Below are positions 43,640 to 54,232 of a DNA stretch of 64,000 nt, one piece after another. Numbering within the stretch: the first letter of the stretch is position 1; every line of letters starts with the position of its first letter. Under the pieces are notes generated by a model that searched no databases, was not told the DNA's origin, and saw only the letters and a program-made list of their open reading frames with translations. Origin of the DNA: Mantis religiosa. Taxonomy: Eukaryota; Arthropoda; Insecta; Mantodea; Mantidae. The stretch spans positions 16,672,966 through 16,736,965 of the forward strand of contig CM060950.1 in NCBI GenBank assembly GCA_030765055.1. The letters run 5' to 3'. The translations under genes and the position numbers were made by a program.

Positions 43640-46020
43640 GAATTAATATTGAACATCCTCATTGAATTAATTAATGTAAATGGGTTAGGTTCTTTTCGGT
43701 CCATTGCACATAGGCCGTATATTGGGCCTATTGTGCCACTCTTATTGGAGTGGTTATTTAAGACCCGTAGCCCTTAAAAAGGACAGGATAATTCTTGAAT
43801 GAGTACTCCTCATATCATCTGGTCTCAGTTTGTCTGGGTACAGGATGACGTGTCTAATTGAAGCTAATGCTTCACATTCGCAATAAGACTCATCCTCTCC
43901 ACCACACTTCCTGCATGTGGGGCCTGCACTAAGCTTCATCACATACACGTGTCTCTTTAGGGTGTTCTGCCCTGTCAAAAGGCTAATAACACTTATAAGT
44001 TGTACCCGATTAAAGGTTAGCAGAATCCTGCTGTTCTTCTTGATACGTTCCTCAACATATACCGAGCCTGCCTAGCTTAGCAAGATTACTCCATGAAGTG
44101 CCATGTTGAAGTGATACACAATAAAGCATGGCCCTTCTTGCGGTAATACCAAGGACAGGAGTTTTAAAAGACCAACAGCCCAAACTCCAGACACTATGAG
44201 CAGTCATCCCCGTCTCTCCTTGGAAAAAAATCTAAATGTGCCTCAGGGGCACTTAGTGGAATGCTGCGCAAGGCTCCAGTAATCCCCAAACACGCTAAGG
44301 TTACATCTTATTCAGTTTGTTTATGGTAGCCTGTGTCCTAAAACATGGCCACCATACCACCCAAGCATAAGCGATGAAGAGATTAACGATGGAGACGTAG
44401 AGCCAATATACTACCCGTTGTTTAAGTCCCCACCTCACAACAAGGGCCCTCCGACAAGCGCACAAAGTATTGCACCCCTTAATCACCTTATGCTCAATGT
44501 GCTCTCTCCAAGTCAGCCTAGAATCCAGTATAACTCCTATATACCTGACCGCCCAATATCCAAGCAAATTCTTTCCAAAAAAACATCGATTCCTACAATC
44601 TATCACGCCGCCTCTTTCTTGTAAAAACAATGAGGTTACTCTTATCAGTACTAGCTGACAATTCTACCTCATGGTACCAAATTTTAACAGCTTCAAGGGC
44701 ATTTTACATAAGGCCCGAAACGGTAGCAACAAATTTTAGTCTGACTGCAATGCAGATGTCATCTTCGTAGCCTTGGGCGTATACTCCACTTTCATTAAGT
44801 CTGACAAGTAATTTGTTAACCCTAGGCACCAAATCACTGGAAATAAGGCACCTTCCTGAGAGCAGCCTCTGGGCATAGTACAAATCAGCTTGCTCTAGTT
44901 GAGTGCCACTATTTCTTGACGGGCCTCAAGAGATGAAATAATCCTTCAAGTTACACAGAAGTTAACTCCATGTCTAATCAATCCTCTATAGATAGAGCCA
45001 TACGAAGTGAAATTGAGGGGCACCTCTATGTCTAAAATATTACCATGGCCTGCTCTCCTTGATCAAGGACTCCTTCATTCCTGAAAATTTATTGAAGAAG
45101 CACCGTATCCAAAAATTTGCCAGCCTGGTAGGCGTGTTGTTCAGTACACAGAGGCCTCTCAATAGATATATATCTCTGATATGTCTATCTAAAAGCCTTT
45201 CCAAAGTCTTTCATAGCAAGTAAATCAGAACAATAGTTCCTAGGCTTAAGGTAAGAGGTTTAAGAATGAAAACTAGTCCTGCCTGTCTCCACAACGGGTG
45301 TACGTAATCCACCTCCAGGCAAGCCCTAAAAATTCTTACCAGGTTTGGAATTAGTAAATCCTGTCCTTGCTAAAGCAGAGCCAAGTAGATCCCATCCACC
45401 CCTGGACTTTTGAAACGGACAAAAGATAGATTGCCCATTTTATGCCCATGCAGCTGACAATTTCTTTGGCAGTCCACCAATCCTGCATGATAGGTCGGCA
45501 AGCCTGACCGCCTTATCATTAACCACCTGTGAACCAGGGAATAGCGTCACTTCTAAGATTCATAAAGGTTCCTCTTCCAAGCCAGTAAATGTCCTAGAGG
45601 TGCTTCTTAGTGAACCCAAAGTGGCTTTCGAATCCCGCATTAAGATTATATGCAACAGAAGAATAAGTGGTGGTTCCCTCATTAGAGGGGTCCGAGAGAG
45701 CAGACCCGACCACAGAAGAGGAAGAGGGCATAGTAAGCTGCGCGCGCCTTTCTTCTTAATTAGAGAGCCCACCTTGCTCTGTAGCTCTCCTAGATAGATA
45801 GCCTTACCCATGTCAGCTTCTGGTCCTTCCTATTGCGAGGCTTCGGCATTGGAGTCCCCGTTAGCGAGCCCTCCGGTCTCCTACTCTATCTGGGAATATT
45901 CGCCTTAGAATTTGAGTCCCCAATAAAGGAGCACTCTGATTCGGCGGATTCCATTGCCAGGGCCCGATCTACCGCAGTACTATCAGAGTCCCCGGTTAAG
46001 GAGAGCTCTGGCAGTTAAAA
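43640..46020 (-). mobile_element. R1/LOA-like LINE relic
   Basis: Read on minus from about 46020 to 43640: an acidic/serine-rich piece, reverse transcriptase motifs, the thumb region, a Cys-rich C-terminal motif and a 3' tail. The Gypsy element inserted just beyond its 3' tail. The 5' half, including the endonuclease, was not recognised; 46020-46440 may be further remnant sequence but gives no domain. Confidence 0.7.
43750..45440 (-). pseudogene. LINE reverse transcriptase, heavily decayed
   Basis: Minus-strand blocks: FKSPGVDGIYLALLQQGQDL and RIFRACLEVDYVHPLWRQAG (about 45300-45425), then YAQGYEDDICIAV, where the YEDD active site lies at 44758-44769 (YADD in most relatives). The thumb follows at 44330-44560: YIGVILDSRLTWREHIEHKV, ACRRALVVRWGLKQRVVYWL and YAWVVWWP. 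The terminal Cys motif is CRKCGGEDESYCECEAL (about 43855-43930). Four or more frames with many stops. Confidence 0.75.
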
Positions 46021-48167
46021 TGCCCTGGACTCAATTGTAGTCCCAGGAATATGTTGGATAATCTGTCACTATCCCTGGAGATCCTGCGGACGTAGAAGGT
46101 CTACAATACAATGGGATTCGACCTGGTTCTTCAAGGGGATCGTTCGAGACACCATCTACCCCCGGTGTCAGTCAGCCCTCAGCGCGATGCCTTCCGCATT
46201 GGCTTGGGTAGGGAGAAAGGGATGGAAACAGGATCGGGTGTGAGAGATAGGTCGTTGTAGGACGTTCTTCGTCTGTCGCCTCCGCATGAGACCTGCCCAA
46301 CATGGGTGATCCTTCCGGTGGTATAGCTACCGTCGGTATAGCTCTCAGCCTCGTTAGAGCACACAAAACTCCGCACCCGCACGGTGAGTGCTACGATAAG
46401 GCGGCGTCCCCCGGGGAGGAAGATCTTCATTACTGTTACTGTTTACTCCAGAGCAGCGTTTTCGCACAAGTCAGCAAATAACAATTGAAAACGTTGTCGC
46501 TAACCTCAATACTATACCGGACTCGTCCACAATATTCTGAAAATATAATATTAATAATGCAACAATATATAAAAATACCCTAAGGAAATTTTATTAAATA
46601 TATTATAGTTTTTGGATCAATATAAAGTAGTAAAATTTATAACTTTTACTTCAATTATTACAAATTGGAATAGGCGAATTCTGACTGAGTAAGCACATAT
46701 ATTATTTTCCGCGATTCTCCAAATATGTCCTCTATGGCAAAAATGTGATCCATATCTTACTTATTCCTTTGAAATGACAAAATCTCACAGTTCCATCCAT
46801 CCCTTTTTCTTCGCTTCTATGTAATTTCTCTACTGAGGTTTCTAAATCAATTCTTTCTGTCTCATTAACTACCTTCGTTCTGTAAAATGCAACTTGCTTA
46901 CCTGGGAATCCTTGAAATTTCATTGCATTGGGTTTTGTTTTTTCTTCATGAGCTAATGCGAAATATAGAGGTGTCGTTTCAACTTAAGGTATTTATCGGA
47001 TTTGAGCTTCAGAGTAGTTAAAAAAACTAATGAACTATTTTTAAGCTTTTAATATCAATAACTACTTGACAGAAATCTATGCTTTAATCAAGTTCACATT
47101 TTACTACTTGAAATTTCGTCGTACTACCAATGTTACATAATTAGAATGTTACAAAACTTCAATGTTACATAAAACTCACTAGAACAACTAGCACTTCAGA
47201 GGTAATGCATATAAAACTGGAAAAAATTACACACATTATGTTTTCATATGAGTATAAATATATATTTGAAATAGAGTCGTAACTGGGGTTTTGAAATTAT
47301 TCCGATAATGAATATTTTTGCATATCAAGGCTAATCTGGTGTAGGGAAAAATTATGGAAATATTTGCCGCATGCTTAAACACTGCCTCAGTCATGCAGTC
47401 ATTTCGTTTTAATTTATGTTTTTCTCTCCTTGTTTTGGGCACTTGAAGGAATCACTTTCTAGAAATATATGATTAGGTTCACGGCATTTCAAAACAGGTA
47501 TTTCCGATGAGATGTTAAATGAGCCTTTAAGGTGAAATGTCAAATCTAGTTTAAACGATCCTTCCGTCAATTAATGGAAATAAATTGCTTTTAAATTCGT
47601 ATGTGAGACAAGGTTTGGAAAAATATTCATACCGAAAAATCCAATGCCATAGCCTGTTTTGGACCAAACCAACTTCAAACCGGGTGGAGACGGGATATCC
47701 GTGGTACAAAACCTGTATAAATGTACATTTCACTGAACTGATTGATATGCAGCTTAGCATTTCCCCTTAGGGCATCTGAAATTGTATTTGAATGTCCTCT
47801 AACATTTTCAAACTAACTTGGCACTTGGCCAAAGTGTAACTTCCGCATAGCTGGAAGGAAGCACATCTCCGGGAATTCCATAAACAGTTATCGTTTCAAA
47901 ATAACGCCGTAACATTACCCGAAATTGTCACTTCCTCCGCAGCAAATCTTTGCAGATTCAGTAATTTCAAACTCTGTTATCCTTTTCTTTCTAAAGTAAA
48001 ACGAATGTTTCTGATGAAGGACATACTACATCATCAGCAGAATTCAAATTTAAAATGTACAGTATTAAACATATTAAAGAAAAAAGCGTGTTTAACATAC
48101 AGAAAAATTAGAATTCTGCGCTGCACCACACAATGGAAGACGCGGGAAGTAAGAATGTGATCCATAT
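46021..48167. other. non-coding, nothing recognised
   Basis: 46020-46440 is GC-richer and may be the 5' end of the LINE relic. The rest is AT-rich. At 47630-47715 a short stretch resembles pieces of the tRNA-containing SINE (CAATGCCATAGCC, then GATATCCGTGG), too weak to call as a copy. Confidence 0.4.
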
Positions 48168-48300
48168 ATAAGGGCACTCAACTACGGTGGTCATCAGCGC
48201 CCTTTAAAAAACTAGTCATAGCAAAAGCCAGATATAAAACTTTCTAAACACTATACAAGTGTAACAAAACCAATTAAAAATACACGTACATAACAAACAT
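48168..48300 (-). mobile_element. 3' end fragment of an I-clade-like LINE
   Basis: On minus, TTTAAAGGGCGCTGATGACC and GTAGTTGAGTGCCCTTATAT match the 3' end of the LINE at 58.1 kb (TTTTAAGGGCGCTGATGACC, ATGTTGAGTGCCATAA). The AT-rich 3' UTR before it also aligns. It is a separate, 5'-truncated insertion with no coding part left. Confidence 0.7.
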
Positions 48301-49639
48301 CGATCAAAGCCTACTAAACATTTCGTTCACTAAATCCTGAATTTTATAATAACCATACGATAAAGTTCAACAATGACTCCTCCTCTGTGGTTGAGCAGTG
48401 AAAAGGTAAGGCTAGTTCGCTATCGTTCAAGAGCGTATGGTCACCATTGGGAGCTTGCTGCTACAGCAGAGTACAGTTCTTTACAATTGAGATAAATAAA
48501 TGTCAACTATAAGTGAAACAAGTGGTAAATAGCCACTTCAACTTTTTAGCTGCCACTCACAGCTCGGTAATCATTTTGCTTTGGGGAATACTGACGTGTT
48601 CACATTTTTATATTATGAGAAATATGAGTTCAAGAAACGACAGATCCAGGTATTTAAGTGGTATTTAAAAATATTATGATTTGTTAAAAGGAATAATTGT
48701 ACATTGTAAGTCAATTAACCACCTTTTCGGTTTCTTAGGAGTAAATGAATATTCTTTGTCAGATTCAGGTAGCAGCATTAATACTTAAGAAAATCCTTGG
48801 CAGTCGTGTAGCTCAGAACTTTAAGTGTGAATTCAGTACAAAAATAAAGGCAAGGAATATTCGTTTAAATATGTTTTGACTTCACAAGATGATTTTCAGA
48901 TCCACTCCACCAAAAGTATAACTGATCTCAATTGGTGGGTATAGACGCATGCAAATGTATTCCGATGCATGCAAGACGGACCTATGGGAGGGAGGCTAAT
49001 TTCTTATCCTTAGTTGTATCAGGACGGTTCAGTTTTATTATACATGACCAGCGAGTTTGGCGCACAGGTACTAAAGGCTAAAGGAAAATAAAAACTATTT
49101 TACTACAGGAAACAAAGGTGGTTTTACACAACTCTCAAGTATCAGCTTAAGTATTTATAGATCCTTTTCTTATTGACATCATTTTCTCTCTCTTCCTCTC
49201 TCGCACACACATACCTCAACCATTTTTATCACGCTTTCATCTTTTTAAATGCCTTTCCCATACTCAAACTTGTAATTTTATCTGGAATGAAAAACTTCAA
49301 ACTTTCATAGGTTAGCGCTAATTAATATCATATTAACCTGCGCGGTACTTAAATTGACTGTATCTTGTTCCGAAAATGAATACATTATTTCCTTTGTTGC
49401 AGTTCTCAAGAACAGATTATACGGATATACTGCTGCAATTAATATATCCATCAAGCTACCAAATGACTTGACACCAAATGACTTAGCGACCAACGAAATA
49501 AATAAAATAATTATTTTGTTGATAGTGACATGTCATATACAAAATCACATTAGCGTCATCGGCATATCGGAGGTTTCACGACGGAGTTCTTTAAATGGCA
49601 GTGAAACTGACCTGATGCAGTTCACTTTAGCCTCACGTA
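48301..49639. other. AT-rich non-coding stretch
   Basis: No gene recognised. The frame at 49354-49701 has no domain and runs into the repeats that follow. Confidence 0.5.
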
Positions 49640-49705
49640 GAAACCATGGACCTAGACCGGGCTTGAACTCGCAAACTTGGGATCAAAATGCCAGCACCTA
49701 AGACG
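49640..49705 (-). mobile_element. tRNA-like SINE fragment (3' half of a tRNA head)
   Basis: On minus: GGTGCTGGCATTTTGATCCC, then AAGTTTGCGAGTTCAAGCCC, an anticodon arm and B-box layout of a tRNA-derived SINE. The A-box half is missing at the junction with the Gypsy relic at about 49706. Confidence 0.5.
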
Positions 49706-51987
49706 AACACGATGATGTCGTCCAGGTATAGCAGGCAGACGTCGTAATTCAATCCTCTCATTACTTACTCCATGAGACGTTGGAAGGTAACTGGTGTGTT
49801 GCAGAAACCAACGTGTATAAATGTGATCTACCAGAGCACTTGGTCTGATGAGAATGCGGTATTCTCTTTGTCTATCGGATCTAGAGCTCCCTGCCAGTAA
49901 TCCGACTTCAGATCCAGGGTCAAGAACCACTGCACACCAGGAAGCTCGTCCAGGCTGTCGTCAATCCGGGGTAAGGGGAAGTAGTTCTTCCTGGTGACTG
50001 CGTTTAACCTCCTGTAGTTCACGCAGAAGTGTAGGTCGCCGAAATTCTTCACCCGGACTACACCAGAACACCAAGGTCTGTCAGACACTTCGACCACTAC
50101 CCTGAATCTCATGTGCTACAGCATGTCCCGTACTGCCACTTGTATTGCCAGTCGAAAGCGTCTGGGTGGTTGCCGAATTAGGCCACGCTTTTCCGACGTC
50201 GATATAGTGGAGCACTCGGTCCATGCGGTCATAGCCGCTGTTGCCTTGGCTGAGTACACGCTGGTATCGTCTCAGCAGTTATCGCACCTTCTCAAGCTGT
50301 GCTGCGGTCAGGTGTTCGACCGCCCTATCCAGTAAGCCTCCCAATCGGGGCCCAGGTGTTGCCCCGGCACCAGCTCCCGGGTCTTGTCGGTTGGCCATAC
50401 ACTGACAACGGCTCACACTTAAAAAACTCCATCCGAGTTTGGAAGTCGTGATCGATGTTATATGGTTTGAGCAGCCTCACCATCAATTTCTGTAGCCACG
50501 GCAACAATCACCTGGCTAAAAAAAGTCTGTTCACAGGCGTCTTCCGTTCCAGCATCCGGTTCTTCGTCCGCTGGCCTTCCAGTTGCGCCATCACAACCAC
50601 CTCGCTTCTCGCGGAGACAACCACGTTTTCTCTGAACATAAAACTGCATATTCAAAGGCGTTGTCTGTGGTGCCGGGGCATCGCCGCTTGTCCCTTGAAC
50701 CGCACAATATTCCTGCTGACAAAGATCGTCGCATTGTGGCTCCTGAGGGCATCCAGTCACACTAACACCTCCTCAGCTACCTTCGCAACGAACACCCATA
50801 GTCGCAAGGTACTCCGCCCCAAGGTTAACTGCAGAAGCGCCTTCGTCACAACGGGCAAGGCGTCGCACAATGCCGTCACTATTTGGTATGGTCAGCTCGG
50901 ATTTCTCGGCGGCAAAACCCTAGCTAAGTCAGGTCTAATGAGGGTCACCGCTGCCCTGGTGTCCACAAGCTAACCGCACGACCTCCCTTTCATCAAACAA
51001 TCAACGATGAGACTGTCAGCTGTACGTGGACCGACGGCACGCAGTGTCACTCGAGGCCATGGTGCCAATAGTCCCGACGTGTCCTTCGCCACACCGGCCC
51101 TTACTTGTCTCTCCGGGTGGTATCCTAAGTGTCAGTAGTCTCCCTCCAGGTGTGTTGGCTGACCGTAAGCCCAACACACGCCACTTGGTCTTCGCAAGCG
51201 TCCCTATACTCTTCGGTCTCCATAGTAGCGGACACTCCTTATCTTCGAGGTCGGGGTAGGCGGTGCGTTGGCCGATTCCATCCACAATGTGGGTAGTAGC
51301 GCCCCATAGATGGTTTTGTAGTTGCATACAATTAGGCGCTGGCGTATCTAGGCTTTTCGTACCCAATCGACGAAGGAATGAGCAGTTTCTCGGGATACGA
51401 ATCTGGTAAGGAGGTCAACCACGGCTTTACTGACAAGCAGGTTGACTGCCAGGGCGAACTCCTGCAGTGACCCCCCCCCCTGGTTGCTGCGTCCTAGACT
51501 TCAGTTGACTGCGGTAAGCTGCGACCAATCTGTGGTTTCAGAACCAATTTTCCAGAGACTCCCAGATGTCTTTGGACGCCGCCGCCTGGATCGCGCTCAG
51601 CACCTCTGCGGCCCGTCCCTGGAGGCTTTCTAATAGTTTTGCGGCTTGTCCTCTGGCAACCACTTACTGTGCTTGGCCACTGTGTCGAATTGGCGGCGGA
51701 ATACTTCAAAAGTTAGAGTGCCATCGTACTTCGGTGGTTTGACGTGCTCAGATTGTGTCGCTTCCCGACGCGTCGGCCTTAAGATCTTTCAGTCTTCTGC
51801 CGAATTTGTTCTCCACGATGGCGTTCAGGGACTTTATTTCCGTGGTTAATTCGGCCTTCATTTGTACTATCGTCGCAGTCAGGTTGTCGTTTCTTGTTCT
51901 CACTTCTTCGATCTTCACGGCCAGGTTTTTATTTGTTGTGTTCATTTCCGTCAGCTCTACTAAGATGTTCGTCAATGTGGCTTCCAT
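49706..51987 (-). pseudogene. Gypsy gag-protease-RT, decayed and truncated
   Basis: From the 5' side: coiled-coil gag MEATLTNILVELTEMNTTNK starting at ATG 51987, ending FGRRLKDLKADASGSD. A degenerate zinc knuckle near 51160 has Tyr in place of two Cys (CWAYGQPTHLEGDY). The protease active site near 50950 reads LVDTRAAVTLIRPDLA, with Gly of DTGA replaced by Arg. Reverse transcriptase 49720-50110: EVSDRPWCSGVVRV, LPRIDDSLDELPGVQWFLTL and DLKSDYWQGALDP. The YLDDI-coding bases at about 49712-49730 are the last recognisable part. Multiple frame changes. Confidence 0.75.
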
Positions 51988-51997
51988 GGTAGTGATA

Positions 51998-52012
51998 TCG
52001 CTCCTGACACCA
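51998..52012 (-). other. primer binding site candidate (minus-strand Gypsy)
   Basis: On minus, TGGTGTCAGGAGCGA follows the LTR end after 2 bp. Same type as the other two copies. Confidence 0.45.
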
Positions 52013-52014
52013 AA

Positions 52015-52396
52015 TGTGACTACGTGGGTTACGTAGAATCAGAAGTTTGATTTTTAGAGATCTGTAACAATCTTTATTGCAATAAAAAGACGTGAAATTG
52101 ATAATCAGCTATCTTCATGGTCAATACGGTGGTCCGCTGCACGTAAGCAAATGAAGAAATCACGTGATACACTTAAACGTCCACTGTCGCAACATGCATC
52201 ACACGACTGCCACTCTAACTACTTGCGGGTTTTTATACCCCTAGTCATCGTATCCAGAATGCCACAGGCCTTTCGAAAACATTCGAAGGGGAAAGAGAAA
52301 GACAGAAAACTTGTATCTCTTGGCAAGCGTCCAGCTCTCCTGTCCGAGAGCCCGGTTCTGGCTGGTCGTGGCAGTACAGCAATGCAATCGGTGACA
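52015..52396 (-). repeat. 5' LTR of the truncated Gypsy element
   Basis: 382 bp; on minus it starts TGTCACCGATTG and ends GTAGTCACA. The partner LTR is lost, so no target duplication can be tested. Confidence 0.7.
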
Positions 52397-52479
52397 ATAT
52401 TAAAATCCTGTACAGGGGTAAACATGTAGCTGCACCAACGAGTCGAGTTTGATGTGCGATTGTATATATGTATGTGTGC

Positions 52480-52522
<43 letters not shown>

Positions 52523-53040
52523 CAGGGTTACTCTGCTTTATGCTTCTGTGGTAAGATGAATGTTTAACAGTAAAAACAAACAGGCGGTATTAGTCAAAAT
52601 CTAACTAGCCAATTACAGATTCTAACTTGTCCGCAAGCATTCAGGAATGAGTTCCCGTGTAATTTCTTTTATTCGTACATCAGTCTGATTCGAAGGTGAA
52701 TAGGGTGTAGTTTGTGCCAATGTAATTGTGTGTTTTATTAATGCACAGTCACAGTAACAAGCATTTAAGTGATTTTATATAAGATGATTTGGTAATTCTG
52801 TATATGGTAACTGAGTAAACGAAAGATTAATAGGGGCAGTTGTGTGAATTGTCTCCACTACCTTTGCTACATTTGTGGCAAGTATACGACGTCTGACCAG
52901 CTGACCAGAAAGCTAAGTATAGCTTATAAATACTACTTTGTTTGTGAAATCGGAGACCACACAAAATCTTCGGCTCCTTATCTTTATTGCACCGAATGTT
53001 AATCCCACCTAATGCAGTAGTTAAACGGTGAGTGTAATGG
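52397..53040. other. non-coding with a TG microsatellite
   Basis: (TG)n-rich tract at about 52461-52521. No gene recognised. Confidence 0.6.
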
Positions 53041-53041
53041 A

Positions 53042-53263
53042 ATGCTTTTTTCTCTTACCATGATTTGGCAGGAGCAGAAAGGATCACCATTCGGATTCCT
53101 ATTTCTGCTTGATCATCATATCAGGGTACAGCGAGAAAAGGAAGTCAAAATCGTGTATGCTGGTTGTCAGTCTCTTCTAAAGTCTGTGGCGCATAATACA
53201 GATCACCGAGTACCAATTCCTCCTTCATACGATGCAATGAATAAAGAAAAACGTGATAGGTAA
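53042..53263 (+). pseudogene. fragment of an uncharacterised arthropod repeat protein
   Basis: Two frames give pieces that look like one short conserved block: HHSDSYFCLIIISGYSEKRK in one, and VAHNTDHRVPIPPSYD in the 53042-53263 frame. Cys-containing Y-F-C-L...G-Y-S-x-K-x-K followed by H-x-x-x-x-P-I-P resembles proteins of unknown function repeated in several arthropod genomes. Function unknown; one frameshift joins the parts. Confidence 0.4.
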
Positions 53264-53879
53264 TGGATGAAGTTGACGCATGGCAACATTAGGCTGTATT
53301 CAGCTTAAAATGTTTCAGTGCTTAATTATGTTATAATATTATAATGGCCTTTGTGAGTTATGCACACAAAATTTCGAGTCCTTTGAATACTATTATATTA
53401 TTTTTACAATTACAATGTAGGTAATTTTAGTACAAATAGGCAAATTACAAGCAACTGCAGTCAAATCATACCCGTCAACATCCACGCGAGCCATCACACC
53501 GACTAGCCCCTCAAAATCCAACCTCTGCGGTCCTCGTCCCGAGGGGTGGGAAACAGGACTGATGGAGTGACGTACGTTTGGGACTTGGTGTACCCCAGGA
53601 CCGCTACGGCTGCCGAGAAGGTCCATCAGCAACCCCGAAAACTGGCAGAAGAGGCTCTGGTGTAATCTCTCGACTGGGTTCCTCTGCGAGGTGAGAGTGT
53701 AACTTCAAACGCCCAACCCATGGTCCACTTCAGAATTTGACCCCATTTATTTATTTTTTCTTTTCCTTTTTCCTCCCTAAACACATGCCTGACGGGTAAC
53801 ATAGCGCTGGTGATTGGAGTGGGAAGCGCAAGGGGTGACTGGGTAACACGTAACTCCCAGCCCCTTGTTACCATGTAGG
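53264..53879. other. non-coding; possibly 5' part of the following LINE
   Basis: GC-richer from about 53460. The minus-strand frames here show no domain. It may be the decayed 5' UTR/ORF1 of the LINE that follows. Confidence 0.35.
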
Positions 53880-54195
53880 ACGGTGTTCGTATCCGCTGAT
53901 AAAGGTCAGTCCTAGTGCCTCTAAAAGTTCCTCTTCTGGGGAGTCTTCAGGTGAGGACTCTGAACGACGCCTGTCCTCCTCGTCGCTCACCGTGTCCAAT
54001 CGGTTTGGGGCTCTGGAACCGAAGTTCTCTATCGGTAAAGGGACCTCATCCGTGGAGGAGATGGAACAAAAGGATACGGATAATATTACCAGGATATCTT
54101 CCAGAAAATGACCAGACAACTCTGACGTTAAATGGGTTAGCCCTAAACCTAAAAAGAAGGGTAAATTGATCCGGCCACCTTCCAAGTCCTCGTAA
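53880..54195 (+). pseudogene. LINE ORF1 3' remnant (tentative)
   Basis: Plus-strand frames give Ser/Glu-rich text (SSSGESSGEDSERRLS) and end with SPKPKKKGKLIRPPSKSS, a basic tail, 38 bp before ORF2. Composition and position fit the end of a LINE ORF1; no zinc knuckle is seen. Confidence 0.4.
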
Positions 54196-54232
54196 AATGG
54201 TTTAACCTTCAACATCCTATTCAAACGTTCCA

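Larger units (their letters stand above)
49706..52396 (-). mobile_element. truncated Ty3/Gypsy element on minus
   Basis: The 5' LTR (52015-52396), primer site, gag, protease and the N-terminal half of reverse transcriptase remain. The copy ends inside the reverse transcriptase active-site region at about 49706, so RNase H, integrase and the 3' LTR are absent. It is related to the elements at 38.0 and 59.5 kb by gag motif (GRRLKDLKADA) and primer site, but its LTR is different. Confidence 0.8.

Noticed and set aside
47628..47715. Possible further copy of the tRNA-containing SINE
   Set aside because: Only two short matches in opposite orientation; no body or tRNA fold can be drawn.
48372..48493. 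Short ATG frame with a GGTAAG motif, considered as another host exon
   Set aside because: No domain or conserved motif, and the GGTAAG lies inside the frame without other splice evidence.
49354..49701. 115-codon plus-strand frame
   Set aside because: No domain; its 3' third is the reverse of a tRNA-like SINE fragment.
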